Shown one piece after another: positions 1-10,046 of a stretch of 64,000 nt of DNA (positions within the stretch are counted from its first letter, which is position 1; the number at the start of each line of letters is the position of its first letter). Under the pieces are notes generated by a model. That model had not been told where the DNA came from. It saw nothing but the letters and a program-made list of their open reading frames with translations, and ran no database searches. A program made the position numbers and the translations under genes. Source of the stretch: an uncultured Pelagibacteraceae bacterium (GTDB taxonomy: Bacteria > Pseudomonadota > Alphaproteobacteria > Pelagibacterales > Pelagibacteraceae); contig CACJRQ010000004.1 in assembly GCA_902595885.1 (NCBI GenBank), positions 1 through 64,000 of the forward strand, given 5' to 3'.

Positions 1-773
1 AAAATAACTGATGAATGAAACTTATAAAAATTATACTTTTCAAATGAATTAACTAACAAACTATTACCAAACATTTTTAAATTTAGTTTACTCAAATAAG
101 ATAAATAATCTTTAGGATAAAATAGCTGTCTATTTGGAACAAAACAATCATCCATTAAAGAATCTATAAATTTAAAATTTAATTTTTTTTTTTTTAATTT
201 TTTATAAAAATAATCTATATCTGTATTTTTTAACAAATTTCTCTGCAATGATCCTAAAAAATTCACTAAAGAACCAGGTCTATAAAAATAAAACCAAACT
301 ACTCCATTTTTTTTTAATGAATCAGAAATATTTTTTAAAGCTTTTCCAACGTGATCTACATGTTGAATAATTCCATGTAAATATACTAAATCATATTTAT
401 TTTTAGGCAATTTATCTTTGGATAAATCCAATTTTTTAGAATTAATAACGTTTACTTTTGTTTTTGTTTTTTTTTTTAAAAATTTTTTAAAATTAGAAAT
501 ATTTTTTTTTGAAATATCAAAATGATCAACTGTTTTAGGATTAAACTGCAAGAAAGCTAATGCTTCACGTCCAGAGCCGACATTCATAATATTCTTGTTG
601 TAAAATTTATTAGGATCTAATTTTAATCTTTTACAATTTTTATATATTTCTTTATTAAAAATTTGAATATTTTTTTCAGAAAAAAAATTTTTATCATAAC
701 TTAAATTGTTTGCACCAGTTGAATAATTATTATAAAAATTTTTAATATTTATTTTTTTTTTAAAATTATTCAC
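1..773 (-). CDS. Class I SAM-dependent methyltransferase (partial, C-terminus off window)
   Basis: An open frame of 257 codons runs without a stop to the left edge, so the C-terminal end is missing. A glycine-rich motif I (MNVGSGREAL) followed by an acidic FDIS strand end, then YDLVYLHGIIQHVDH and a GVVWFYF strand, match Rossmann-fold class I methyltransferases of the Methyltransf_11/25 type. The substrate cannot be told. The only suitable start is GTG at 771-773, which overlaps the ppdK stop as GTGA, so translation is probably coupled to ppdK. This start and the link to ppdK are inferred from the overlap. The function call rests on motif shape only. Confidence 0.7.
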   Translation of the reverse strand, partial: MNNFKKKINIKNFYNNYSTGANNLSYDKNFFSEKNIQIFNKEIYKNCKRLKLDPNKFYNKNIMNVGSGREALAFLQFNPKTVDHFDISKKNISNFKKFLKKKTKTKVNVINSKKLDLSKDKLPKNKYDLVYLHGIIQHVDHVGKALKNISDSLKKNGVVWFYFYRPGSLVNFLGSLQRNLLKNTDIDYFYKKLKKKKLNFKFIDSLMDDCFVPNRQLFYPKDYLSYLSKLNLKMFGNSLLVNSFEKYNFYKFHSSVI

Positions 774-3430
774 TTTTTTTTTAACTCAGCTTGTGCTGCT
801 GCTAATCTAGCAACTGGTACTCTATAAGGCGAGCAAGAAACATAATTTAATCCTACCTTAGAGCAAAAAGATATGCTATCCGGATCTCCTCCATGCTCTC
901 CACAAATACCTAATTTAAGATTTTTGTTTTCTTTAAGGCCTTTTTCTACTGCTAGTTCTACTAGATCTGAAACGCCTTCGTCTATTGAAACAAACGGGTC
1001 TACTGAAAATATTTTATTTTCTAAGTAATCATTTAAAAATTTTCCACTATCATCTCTGCTAATCCCAAAAGTAGTTTGAGTTAAATCATTCGTACCAAAA
1101 CTAAAAAATTCAGCATGTTTAGCAATTTCCTTTGCCTTTATCGCTGCCCTAGGTAATTCAATCATAGTACCTACTAAAAATTCTAATTTCAATTCATATT
1201 CTTTTTGAACCTGACTTGCAATTCTAATCACTAAATCTTTCATTATTTTTATTTCTACTTCAGTAGATACCAAAGGTATCATTATTTCTGGAAATGAAGA
1301 TTTTATTTTATTTTTTTTAAGTTCTGCCAATGCTTCAAATATTGCTCTACATTGCATTTCATAAATTTCTGGAAAGGATATTCCTAGACGACAACCTCTA
1401 TGTCCTAACATTGGATTTTGTTCATGAAGCTCCGCGATTCTTGAATCAACCTCTTTAGCTGAAAGATTAACTATCTTTGCAATTTCATCAATTTCCTTTT
1501 TTGTGCGTGGTAAAAATTCATGCAATGGTGGATCTAACAATCTTACTGTGACTGGTAATCCGCTCATAATTTTAAAAATTTCTATAAAATCTTTTCTTTG
1601 ATAAGGTAATAGTTTTTCTAAAGCTGTGGCTCTGTCTTGTTTGGTTTTTGATAATATCATTTCTCTTACGGATAAGATTCTTTCTTCGTCAAAAAACATA
1701 TGCTCGGTTCTACACAGTCCAATACCCTCTGCTCCAAAATCTTTTGCTGTTTTGGTATCTTTTGGTGTCTCTGAATTTGTCCTTACTTTTAATTTTCTGA
1801 AACTATCAGCCCACGACATTAACTTTGAAAATTCACCAGATATTTCTGGTTTCACAGTTGAAACACTTCCAGCAATAATTCTGCCAGTTGAACCGTCTAT
1901 TGTAATTACATCCCCCTCTTTAACCTCAGTTGAAGATGTTTTAAAAGATTTGTTTTCATAGTTTATATCAATTTCACTTGATCCTGATACACATGGTCTA
2001 CCCATGCCTCTTGCAACAACCGCGGCATGACTTGTCATTCCACCTCTGGCTGTCAATATTCCTTTGGCAGCATGCATTCCTTGTATATCTTCTGGTGAAG
2101 TTTCCACTCTAACTAAAATTGCATTTTGCATCATAGAAGTTAATCTTTCAGCTTCCTCAGATGTAAATACAACTTTACCACTCGCTGCCCCTGGTGATGC
2201 TGGCAAACCATTTGCTATAACATTAATTGAGCTTTTTTCATCTAAAGTAGGATGCAAAAGTGTATCTAATGAATTTGGTTCAATACGCAATACAGCTTCT
2301 TTTTTTGAAATTAATTTTTCTTTAACCATATCAACTGCAATTCTAATTGCTGATTTTGCGGTTCTTTTTCCTGATCTTGTTTGAAGCATCCATAATTTGT
2401 CACTTTCTACTGTGAACTCTACATCTTGCATATCCTTGTAATGCTTCTCTAATTTTTTTAAAATTATTTGAAGTTCTTTAAAAACTTTTGGCATAGATTC
2501 TTCCATTGATAATTCTTTTACTTTTGCATCTTGTCTAGCTTTTTTAGTAATATATTGAGGTGTCCTTGTACCAGCTACAACATCTTCACCTTGTGCATTA
2601 ATTAAATACTCACCATATATTTCATTTAATCCATTTGATGGATTTCTTGTAAACACAACTCCTGTTGCGCAATCATCACCCATATTTCCAAATACCATTG
2701 ATTGGACGTTTACTGCAGTTCCCCACTCAGCAGGAATTTGATTTAGCTTTCTGTAAACTTTTGCTCTGTTGCTTTCCCAAGATAGAAATACAGCACTTAT
2801 TGCCCCTAGCAATTGTTCATTAACATTTTGAGGGAAATCTTTTTTAGACTTTTCTTTTACAGTTCTTTTAAAGTCTTCAATTAATCCATCCCAATCATTT
2901 TCATCTAAATCTGTATCTAACAAAACACCTTTAGTAAGCTTATAATTTTCAATTAATTCCTCAAAATGATAACCTTCGACACCCATTACTACATTACTGT
3001 ACATTTGAATGAATCTTCTATAACTATCTTTAGCAAATCTTCCATTTGAAGTTTTAAGCGCTAAAGCTTTAACTGTTTTATCGTTTAGACCCAGATTTAG
3101 AATAGTATCCATCATACCTGGCATTGATACTCTTGCGCCAGAACGTACAGACAACAAAAGTGGATTTTTTAAGTCCCCAAATTTTTTAGAAACAGCTTTT
3201 TCAATTAATTTTAATTCTTTTTTAATTTGAGAAATTAAATTTTTATTTAATTTTTTTTTATCCTTGTAAAATATTTCACAAACTTTTGTAGATATTGTAA
3301 AACCAGGAGGCACTGGAAGACCCATTCTTCCCATTTCAGAAAGATTAGCACCTTTTCCTCCTAAAAAGTTTTTAGGATTTTTAATTTTTTTACTATCCTT
3401 AGAATTAAAGTTTAATATAAGTTTTTTCAT
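770..3430 (-). CDS. ppdK: Pyruvate, phosphate dikinase
   Basis: Interconverts pyruvate, ATP and phosphate with phosphoenolpyruvate, AMP and pyrophosphate in the cytoplasm. The 886-residue length is normal for the family. The N-terminal ATP-grasp region begins GGKGANLSEMGRMGLPVPPG near residue 25. The swivelling phosphohistidine domain has GGMTSHAAVVARGMGRP with the catalytic His at residue 468. The C-terminal PEP-binding barrel shows LGHRGCRLG and the late GICGEHGGD motif. The start ATG shares one base with the glyS stop (TAATG), so it is the last full gene of an sppA-glyQ-glyS-ppdK run. In SAR11 this enzyme is thought to serve gluconeogenesis or pyruvate use; that role is inferred. Confidence 0.97.
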   Translation of the reverse strand: MKKLILNFNSKDSKKIKNPKNFLGGKGANLSEMGRMGLPVPPGFTISTKVCEIFYKDKKKLNKNLISQIKKELKLIEKAVSKKFGDLKNPLLLSVRSGARVSMPGMMDTILNLGLNDKTVKALALKTSNGRFAKDSYRRFIQMYSNVVMGVEGYHFEELIENYKLTKGVLLDTDLDENDWDGLIEDFKRTVKEKSKKDFPQNVNEQLLGAISAVFLSWESNRAKVYRKLNQIPAEWGTAVNVQSMVFGNMGDDCATGVVFTRNPSNGLNEIYGEYLINAQGEDVVAGTRTPQYITKKARQDAKVKELSMEESMPKVFKELQIILKKLEKHYKDMQDVEFTVESDKLWMLQTRSGKRTAKSAIRIAVDMVKEKLISKKEAVLRIEPNSLDTLLHPTLDEKSSINVIANGLPASPGAASGKVVFTSEEAERLTSMMQNAILVRVETSPEDIQGMHAAKGILTARGGMTSHAAVVARGMGRPCVSGSSEIDINYENKSFKTSSTEVKEGDVITIDGSTGRIIAGSVSTVKPEISGEFSKLMSWADSFRKLKVRTNSETPKDTKTAKDFGAEGIGLCRTEHMFFDEERILSVREMILSKTKQDRATALEKLLPYQRKDFIEIFKIMSGLPVTVRLLDPPLHEFLPRTKKEIDEIAKIVNLSAKEVDSRIAELHEQNPMLGHRGCRLGISFPEIYEMQCRAIFEALAELKKNKIKSSFPEIMIPLVSTEVEIKIMKDLVIRIASQVQKEYELKLEFLVGTMIELPRAAIKAKEIAKHAEFFSFGTNDLTQTTFGISRDDSGKFLNDYLENKIFSVDPFVSIDEGVSDLVELAVEKGLKENKNLKLGICGEHGGDPDSISFCSKVGLNYVSCSPYRVPVARLAAAQAELKKK

Positions 3431-5496
3431 TAATGGAAGTCGATTAGAGAAAAATTAACATAATTGTTGAACGTTTTACACATCATTTGGATTAGTTCCA
3501 GCCTATTCTTCTTTATGACTGGATCATCTTCGTTCACAATTACATTGTCAAAAAAGTCAAAAACCTCTCTTTTGAGACTAGCCAAATTATCCAATGTTTG
3601 AACATAATTTTCATCTTTATTAATCCCAGAAAAATATTTCCTTAATTCACTTATTTTTTTAAATAGATTTTTTTCTAACTCAGTTTTAAAAATACCAGGG
3701 TCAGTTGTATTTGATAATTCTATATTATCATTTTTTAATTCACCATCTAAAATGTTTGAGGCTCTTTTATAGCTTGCAATAATATCTAGACCATCTGGTT
3801 TATTAATAATTTTATTTAAATGTTTAGCTTTATTAAAAATAACAACAGATTGATCTAAGCTAAAAGAACTAGTTGATGCTTTAATTATATCATTTCTAAT
3901 ATTTTCTTCCTTCATGTGATATTTTAATCTATCCATTAAGAAATCTGATAATTCATTTTGTAAAGATTGGTTATCTATTTCAAAACCTTGATCTAAATAA
4001 AGGCTTGAAGAATAATTAATTAGATCTTTTATTTTAAAATCTTTTTTATTTTCAACTATTATTCTTATCACTCCTAATGCTAATCTTCTTAGAGCATACG
4101 GATCTTTAGAACTTGTTGGCTTTTGATTTAAACCAAAAAAACCAACTAAAGTATCTATCTTATCAGCCAAAGAAAGAGCAATACTAAATGGTTTTTTTGG
4201 GACTCTTGAGCCTGAACCTATGGGTAAATATTGCTCACTTATGGCCAAAGCCAAATCTTTATCAAAACCTTGTGCAATAGCAAAATAACCTCCCATCACA
4301 CCTTGGAGTTCTGGGAATTCACCGACAAGTTCTGATAATAAATCAACTTTACAAATTGATGCTGATAATTCAACTTTTTCTTTACTAATTAAAAGTTCAT
4401 CAGAAATCATGCCACCCAATTTTCTCATTCTTTGAGCTTTATCGAAATAACTTCCTAATCCTTTAAAATAATTTATTGATTTTAAATCAGTAACTTTTTT
4501 GACCATATTTTGAGATTTATCTTTTTTCCAAAAAAATTCTGCGTCACTTAATCTTGCTTCAACTACTCTTTCATTTCCTAATTTAATTAATCCCTTTTTA
4601 TCTTTTTTATTTGCAACCACTAAAAACTCGTTGGTAATATTTTCTTTATTATCAAATATAGGAAAATATTTTTGATGGTATTGCATGGTAATAATTAATA
4701 TTTCTTTTGGAATATTTAAAAATTTCTTATCAAATTCACAAAGAAGGATATTTGGTTGATCTGTTAAGTCTACAACCTCATTAAGTAATCTAGGATTATG
4801 TTGTATCTTAATATTTTTATTTTTTAATATATTGTTGAATTTTTTTTCTATTAACTTTTTTCTTTCATTGTGATCAACGATAACATCAATTTTTTTAAAA
4901 AAACTTTTATAATTTTTAAATTCTAAGAACGACTTTTTATTTTCCTCAAATTCTTTATCAATAAAAGTTAAGTTAGAAGATGTTAGGTGATGAAAATTAA
5001 AATTTAACTTTTTTTTATCAAATACAGCTAGAATTGACTTTAATGGTCTCCCCCAATTTAGGTCAAAAGTTCCCCAATACATTGATTTTTTCCATTGGAT
5101 TTTATTTAATAATATAGGGATATATTCCTCTAGTAATTCATATGTGTACAATTTTTTTGATTTTGTCTTGAAAAAATAAAATTCTCCTTTTTCGGTTTTC
5201 TTTTGGTAGAGATCCTTTTTTAAGATTTTATTTGACCTAACAAACCCCTCCAGTGCTACCTCTGGTGACTTAATATTTGGACCTTTAATCTCCTCAGATT
5301 TTAGTAAAACATTTTTTTGAACTCCTTCAAACAATACTATTAGTCTGTTTGGTGTTGAGTATGATGAACCTTTTTTAAATAAAATTGATTTTTCTAAAAA
5401 TAAATCATTAAAACTTTTAAGTAAGTCTTCCCTTAAATTTTGTTGAAGATTTGAAGGTATTTCTTCACTAAATAATTCTAAAAAAAACTCTGACAT
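3430..5496 (-). CDS. glyS: Glycine--tRNA ligase beta subunit
   Basis: Beta subunit of the heterotetrameric bacterial glycyl-tRNA synthetase, which charges tRNA-Gly together with the GlyQ alpha subunit encoded just upstream. The 688 residues match the family. The start [15 protein letters not shown] is the conserved GlyS N-terminus (LLxExxxEELP type). The central block KVDLLSELVGEFPELQGVMGGYFA and the KPFSIALSLADKIDTLVGFF stretch are hallmark GlyS motifs in the HD-like region. The C-terminal third corresponds to the anticodon-binding domain. It abuts glyQ with overlapping stop and start codons, so the two subunits are likely made in equal amounts. Confidence 0.97.
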   Translation of the reverse strand: MSEFFLELFSEEIPSNLQQNLREDLLKSFNDLFLEKSILFKKGSSYSTPNRLIVLFEGVQKNVLLKSEEIKGPNIKSPEVALEGFVRSNKILKKDLYQKKTEKGEFYFFKTKSKKLYTYELLEEYIPILLNKIQWKKSMYWGTFDLNWGRPLKSILAVFDKKKLNFNFHHLTSSNLTFIDKEFEENKKSFLEFKNYKSFFKKIDVIVDHNERKKLIEKKFNNILKNKNIKIQHNPRLLNEVVDLTDQPNILLCEFDKKFLNIPKEILIITMQYHQKYFPIFDNKENITNEFLVVANKKDKKGLIKLGNERVVEARLSDAEFFWKKDKSQNMVKKVTDLKSINYFKGLGSYFDKAQRMRKLGGMISDELLISKEKVELSASICKVDLLSELVGEFPELQGVMGGYFAIAQGFDKDLALAISEQYLPIGSGSRVPKKPFSIALSLADKIDTLVGFFGLNQKPTSSKDPYALRRLALGVIRIIVENKKDFKIKDLINYSSSLYLDQGFEIDNQSLQNELSDFLMDRLKYHMKEENIRNDIIKASTSSFSLDQSVVIFNKAKHLNKIINKPDGLDIIASYKRASNILDGELKNDNIELSNTTDPGIFKTELEKNLFKKISELRKYFSGINKDENYVQTLDNLASLKREVFDFFDNVIVNEDDPVIKKNRLELIQMMCKTFNNYVNFSLIDFH

Positions 5497-6377
5497 TATT
5501 TTTGACTATCTAACCATACGCCTGCTGCAGATTTTGTAATGTCTCTTATTCTAGCAATATAACCTGCTCTTTGTGCAACACTGATTGCACCTCTTGCATC
5601 TAAAATATTAAACACATGGCTAGCTTTTAAACATTGATCATATGCTGGTAAAGAAATTTTTTTTTCTACCAAAGCTTTTGCCTCGGACTCATACATTTCA
5701 AACATTTTCAAAAGTATTTCTACATTTGCGTGTTCAAAATTGTATGCAGAAAATTCTTTTTCCGCTTGATGAAAAACTTCGTGATATTTTACACCTTCAT
5801 CATTCCACAATAAATCATAAACATTTTTTTCTTTTTGAGTGAACATACAAATTCTTTCTAAGCCATAAGTGATTTCAACTGATACAGGTTTACAATCAAA
5901 TCCAGCCATTTGTTGAAAATAGGTGAATTGAGTAATTTCCATTCCATCACACCATACTTCCCATCCCAATCCTGCAGCACCTAATGTTGGACTTTCCCAA
6001 TCATCTTCAACAAACCTTATATCATGATCATTATGATCTATTCCTATAGTCGATAAACTATTTAGATAAAGTTTTTTTATATTTTCAGGGGAAGGTTTAA
6101 TTAAAACTTGAAATTGATAATAGTGTTGTAACCTGTTTGGATTATCTCCATATCTTCCATCTGTAGGTCTTCTTGATGGTTGTACGTAAGCTGCTTTCCA
6201 GGGTTTAGTTCCGAGTGATCTTAAGGTAGTAGCTGGATGAAAAGTTCCTGCACCAACCTCCATATCGTAAGGCTGAAGAATAATGCATCCCTTTTTACTC
6301 CAAAATTTCTGAAGATTTAAAATTGTTTCTTGGAATGTTTGAATTTTTTTTTTTTCTTTTTTTACTTTAGAAACCAT
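5496..6377 (-). CDS. glyQ: Glycine--tRNA ligase alpha subunit
   Basis: Catalytic alpha subunit of glycyl-tRNA synthetase (class II). Highly conserved blocks include [72 protein letters not shown] and [20 protein letters not shown]. The start is uncertain. ATG at 6377 gives 293 residues and a leader length close to homologues. An upstream in-frame ATG at 6401 would add eight residues and lengthen the overlap with the S49 protease gene from 11 to 35 bp. The 6377 start is preferred because the extra residues come from the conserved tail region of the upstream gene. Confidence 0.95.
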   Translation of the reverse strand: MVSKVKKEKKKIQTFQETILNLQKFWSKKGCIILQPYDMEVGAGTFHPATTLRSLGTKPWKAAYVQPSRRPTDGRYGDNPNRLQHYYQFQVLIKPSPENIKKLYLNSLSTIGIDHNDHDIRFVEDDWESPTLGAAGLGWEVWCDGMEITQFTYFQQMAGFDCKPVSVEITYGLERICMFTQKEKNVYDLLWNDEGVKYHEVFHQAEKEFSAYNFEHANVEILLKMFEMYESEAKALVEKKISLPAYDQCLKASHVFNILDARGAISVAQRAGYIARIRDITKSAAGVWLDSQK

Positions 6378-7173
6378 ATCTTTGCCAAATTGATCTTTCA
6401 TCTAAAATATTTGCTATTTGATCTACTTGATTACTAGATGAAGAAAGTTTTTGACTTAACCATCCTTTTGATTTTTCGAATTTTTTAATAATTACATCTT
6501 CACCAAATTTCTCTTTTAATATTTCATGTGCGTTACCTATTCCATCAATCAATCCTAAATTTTTTGCTTTACTGCCTGACCAAAACTCACCCGAAAAAAG
6601 TTCTACATCAGATTTGTTTAATTTTGGTCCTCTGCTTTTTTCAACAACATCTATAAAGTCTTTATGAAGATCCAATTGAATATTTTTTAATCTTTCAATA
6701 TCCTCATTTTTTTCTTCTAAAAATGGATCAAGTGTGCTTTTATTTTTGCCAGCAGTATGAACTCTTCTTTCAACTCCAATTTTTTTTATCAACTCAGTAA
6801 ATCCAAAAGAAGAATATATCACTCCTATAGATCCAATTATTGAACTTGAATTTGCATAAATTTCGTCCCCAGCACAAGAAATCAAATAACCTCCAGAAGC
6901 TGCTACGTCTTCAGCGAATACAATAACTTTTTTTTTGTGTTTTTTTGCTTGTTGTCTAATAAAACTATAGATTAAATGAGATTGAACTGGTGATCCGCCT
7001 GGAGAATTGATTGATATAGCAACACATGCGCCTTTTTTCAGAGAAAAAGCCTTTTTAATTAGTTCTTCTTGACCCGCAAAATCAATACCTTGTTTAAATT
7101 TTCCAGCATTACCAATAACTCCACTTAATTTTAAGTGAGCAACAATTTTTTTCTTTTTAAAAAAAGAGAACAT
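6367..7173 (-). CDS. S49 family serine protease (SppA/SohB-like)
   Basis: A 268-residue member of peptidase family S49, which uses a Ser-Lys dyad. The nucleophile is probably Ser93 in EDVAASGGY, and the general base Lys143 or Lys145 in HTAGKNKST. The oxyanion strand INSPGGSP (near residue 55) and the IIGSIGVI stretch are also typical. There is no N-terminal membrane segment or signal peptide; the protein starts with a short basic stretch (FFKKKK). It is therefore a short, possibly cytoplasmic SppA like those of many alphaproteobacteria, not the membrane-anchored E. coli form. It heads the run into glyQ-glyS-ppdK and faces a polyprenyl synthase gene across 114 bp. Confidence 0.9.
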   Translation of the reverse strand: MFSFFKKKKIVAHLKLSGVIGNAGKFKQGIDFAGQEELIKKAFSLKKGACVAISINSPGGSPVQSHLIYSFIRQQAKKHKKKVIVFAEDVAASGGYLISCAGDEIYANSSSIIGSIGVIYSSFGFTELIKKIGVERRVHTAGKNKSTLDPFLEEKNEDIERLKNIQLDLHKDFIDVVEKSRGPKLNKSDVELFSGEFWSGSKAKNLGLIDGIGNAHEILKEKFGEDVIIKKFEKSKGWLSQKLSSSSNQVDQIANILDERSIWQRYGF

Positions 7174-7287
7174 AAGTAAGTCTTATAGAATTATTTATTG
7201 AATATAAAGACTACTTATAATTGAAGAAAATGGTGCGTCAATTGATAAGTAATATATATAAACAAATTATACTAATTTAAAAATGTT
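7174..7287. promoter_or_regulatory. Divergent intergenic promoter region (S49 protease / polyprenyl synthase)
   Basis: This 114 bp gap separates divergent start codons and must hold promoters for both transcripts. On the plus strand a TTGATA (7242-7247) and a TATACT (7268-7273) resemble sigma-70 boxes, but the 20 bp spacing is longer than the usual 17 bp. Assignment of exact boxes is therefore tentative. No operator or riboswitch-like structure was recognised. Confidence 0.4.
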
Positions 7288-8301
7288 ATGGGAACAGTTG
7301 TACAGCTTAAAAATCAGATAAATGATTCTTATTTTAACCTTAAAGACTCGGTTGAAGAAAAACTAATTTTAACCGAAGAAAAAATAAAATCAAAATTATC
7401 TAGTGACGTACAGCTGGTTCAAAAAATGACAGATTATCATATAGAAACTGGAGGAAAAAGACTAAGAGCTTTACTAACGTTGGGTAGTGCAAAATTATGC
7501 GGTTACTCTAAAGGCTCTAGAGATATAAATTTAGCTGCGTGTGTTGAATTAATTCACAGCGCAACGTTGATGCATGATGATGTAATTGATGAAGGCACTG
7601 TTAGAAGAGGGAAAGAAACTTTAAACAAAGTTTGGGACAATCATTCGTCAGTTTTAATAGGTGATTATCTATTGAGTAGATGTTTTGAAATGATGGTAGA
7701 AGACGGAAACCTTGAAGTTTTAAAATTATTATCTTCCACTTCATCTAAAATTGCTCAAGGAGAAGTTTTGCAACTTCAACACAAAGGTGAAGTTGATATG
7801 CTGGAAGAAACATATTTAAAAATAATTTCAGCTAAAACTGCTGAGTTATTTGCAGCAGCAACTAAAGTTGGTGCAATTTTATCAGACGCAGAAAATAAAG
7901 AAAAAGATGCTTTAGAATTTTATGGAAGAAACTTGGGATTAACTTTTCAAATAGCAGATGATACACTAGACTATAATGCTGAGATTAAACTATTTGGTAA
8001 AAAAATTGGTCAAGATTTTTATGAAGGAAAAATTACCTTACCAATAATTTTACTTTTTCAAAAATTAGGAAATGATGAAAAGAAAATTTTATCAAATATG
8101 TTTAAAAAACGATTACGAACAAAAGATGACTTTAATGAAATTGTTGGTCTTATAAATAAGTATAAAATAATTAAGGAATGCTATCAAAAAGCACAGCACT
8201 ATATAAATTTAGCCTCAAATTCTTTAAGTGTATTTAAAGACTCTGAAGAAAAAAATATTCTTAAAAGATTAACATCATTTAGTTTATCAAGAAATTTTTA
8301 A
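7288..8301 (+). CDS. ispB: Polyprenyl diphosphate synthase (octaprenyl/decaprenyl type)
   Basis: Trans-prenyltransferase of 337 residues that lengthens farnesyl diphosphate with IPP to make the ubiquinone side chain. The first aspartate-rich motif is HDDVIDEGTVRRG and the second is QIADDTLDY; GGKRLRALL upstream binds the substrate pyrophosphate. The first motif has the DDxxD spacing of long-chain synthases, not the [10 protein letters not shown] of the short-chain IspA encoded at 11960. Chain length cannot be read from the sequence. It ends in a 4 bp TTAA overlap with the convergent pdxH gene, where each gene takes its stop codon from opposite strands of the same bases. Confidence 0.92.
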   Translation: MGTVVQLKNQINDSYFNLKDSVEEKLILTEEKIKSKLSSDVQLVQKMTDYHIETGGKRLRALLTLGSAKLCGYSKGSRDINLAACVELIHSATLMHDDVIDEGTVRRGKETLNKVWDNHSSVLIGDYLLSRCFEMMVEDGNLEVLKLLSSTSSKIAQGEVLQLQHKGEVDMLEETYLKIISAKTAELFAAATKVGAILSDAENKEKDALEFYGRNLGLTFQIADDTLDYNAEIKLFGKKIGQDFYEGKITLPIILLFQKLGNDEKKILSNMFKKRLRTKDDFNEIVGLINKYKIIKECYQKAQHYINLASNSLSVFKDSEEKNILKRLTSFSLSRNF

Positions 8302-8924
8302 GGACTTAATAAAGACTTTATCCATCTCCCGGAATTATCTTTATTGTATTTTAATCTCTCGTGGATTCTGTTCTCACCATCTAACCAAAATTCAATACTA
8401 TCTGGAGATAAAATCCATCCAGACCAGTGACTTGGTCTTGGTACATCTGATTTGTTGCTATATTTTTTTTTATAATCTTGTATAGATTTTAACAATTGTT
8501 CTCGAGAATTTAATTCTTCAGTTTGCTTAGAAGCCCATGCCCCTATTCTACTTTCATACGCTCTGGATGAATAATATTTATCTGCAACCTGATCAGAAAC
8601 TAATGACACCTTTCCATTAATTCTTATTTGTCTTAGGAGACTTTTCCAATGGAAACACATTGCAGCATACGGATTTTCTTTTAATTCATTTCCCTTTTGA
8701 CTATTTAAATTTGTATAATATACAAATCCATCTTTGTTGAAATCTTTAAGTAAAACCATTCTGACTGAAGGAATGTTGTTTTTATTTGACGTAGCTAAAG
8801 CAACAGCGTTTGGATCATTTGGCTCGGTTTTCTTTGCTTCCTCCATCCATTCATGAAATAATTGAATTGGATCATCTATATCAAGAAAGCAACTATTAAG
8901 ACCTAAAGAGTTTTTTTGATTCAT
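8298..8924 (-). CDS. pdxH: Pyridoxamine 5'-phosphate oxidase
   Basis: FMN-dependent oxidase of 208 residues that makes pyridoxal 5'-phosphate from PNP or PMP. Motifs include NAVALATSNKNNIPSVRMVLLKDF, the FMN-contacting YYTNLNSQKGNEL and PYAAMCFHWKSLLRQIRI, and a C-terminal FWLDGENRIHERL. PLP serves many enzymes, including the sugar-modifying DegT-family protein in the island at the right. Its start lies only 33 bp from the divergent aroC start, so the two genes share a minimal promoter region. Confidence 0.95.
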   Translation of the reverse strand: MNQKNSLGLNSCFLDIDDPIQLFHEWMEEAKKTEPNDPNAVALATSNKNNIPSVRMVLLKDFNKDGFVYYTNLNSQKGNELKENPYAAMCFHWKSLLRQIRINGKVSLVSDQVADKYYSSRAYESRIGAWASKQTEELNSREQLLKSIQDYKKKYSNKSDVPRPSHWSGWILSPDSIEFWLDGENRIHERLKYNKDNSGRWIKSLLSP

Positions 8925-8957
8925 AATTTAAACAAAATAATCTATATAATATAAATA

Positions 8958-10040
8958 ATGTCATTTAATACTTTTGGAAAGCTATTTCGTTTCACAACTT
9001 GGGGAGAGTCTCATGGGCCTGCAATTGGTTGTATTGTTGATGGTTGTCCTCCAAAGATAAATCTTAAAGAGCAAGATATTCAAATAGAATTAGACAAAAG
9101 AAAACCAGGACAATCAAAATTTACAACTCAGCGAAAAGAGGATGATAAAGTTCAAATATTGTCAGGAGTATTTGAGGGTAAAACTACAGGAACACCTATT
9201 TCTCTCATAATCTACAACAAAGATATGAGATCCAAAGATTATAGTAATATTAAAGATAAGTTCAGACCAGGTCATGCAGATTTTACTTATTTTAAAAAAT
9301 ATGGAATTAGAGACTATAGAGGTGGTGGAAGATCTTCTGCTAGAGAAACTGCAGCACGAGTTGCGGCCGGTGCAATAGCAAAAGTTGTACTTCAAAAAAA
9401 ATTAGGTAAAAAATTTAAAGTAATTGGTGCAGTAACTCAGCTAGGAATACTTGGATGTGATACAAATCAATGGAAAGATAAAGTAATTTCAAAAAATCCA
9501 TTTTTTTGTCCAGATAAATCAATGATTAAATTATGGGAAAAATATTTGCTTGGTGTAAGAAAATCAGGATCCTCATGTGGAGCAGTGATCGAAATAAGAG
9601 CAAGAGGTATCCCAGTTGGTTTAGGTGATCCAATATATTCAAAATTGGATGCTGACATAGCTTCAGGTCTAATGAGTATTAATGCAGTAAAAGGTGTAAA
9701 TATTGGTGCAGGAATGAACTCAGCACAATTAAGTGGAGAACAAAATTCAGATGAAATTTCTTCAAAAGGAAATAAATTAAAATTTAATTCAAATAAAGCA
9801 GGTGGAATTCTTGGTGGAATTTCTACGGGCCAAGAAATTGTTGCATCTTTTGCTGTCAAACCAACATCGTCAATTTTAACTAGTAGAAAAACTATAAATA
9901 AATTTGGGAAAAATACTTCTATATCTGTTAAAGGTAGACATGATCCTTGTGTAGGAATTAGAGCTGTACCAATTGGTGAAGCTATGATGAACTGTGTTTT
10001 GCTTGACCACTACTTAATGAATAAAGCCCAGTGTAGTTAG
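8958..10040 (+). CDS. aroC: Chorismate synthase
   Basis: Last enzyme of the shikimate pathway, converting EPSP to chorismate with reduced FMN. The 360-residue protein contains the three family signatures: [17 protein letters not shown] near the N-terminus, [29 protein letters not shown] in the middle, and [18 protein letters not shown] near the C-terminus. The gene is monocistronic as far as can be seen; it ends 6 bp from the convergent dxs stop, with no room for a dedicated terminator. Confidence 0.97.
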   Translation: MSFNTFGKLFRFTTWGESHGPAIGCIVDGCPPKINLKEQDIQIELDKRKPGQSKFTTQRKEDDKVQILSGVFEGKTTGTPISLIIYNKDMRSKDYSNIKDKFRPGHADFTYFKKYGIRDYRGGGRSSARETAARVAAGAIAKVVLQKKLGKKFKVIGAVTQLGILGCDTNQWKDKVISKNPFFCPDKSMIKLWEKYLLGVRKSGSSCGAVIEIRARGIPVGLGDPIYSKLDADIASGLMSINAVKGVNIGAGMNSAQLSGEQNSDEISSKGNKLKFNSNKAGGILGGISTGQEIVASFAVKPTSSILTSRKTINKFGKNTSISVKGRHDPCVGIRAVPIGEAMMNCVLLDHYLMNKAQCS

Positions 10041-10046
10041 CTTAAA

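Noticed and set aside
182-202. Long poly-A/T runs as frameshift hotspots or pseudogene signs
   Set aside because: Such runs are common throughout this AT-rich genome, and the coding frames pass through them intact.
1626-2384. Plus-strand open frames inside ppdK
   Set aside because: They lie antisense to a perfectly conserved gene, have no recognisable motif, and arise from its codon pattern. The same applies to other antisense frames across the window.
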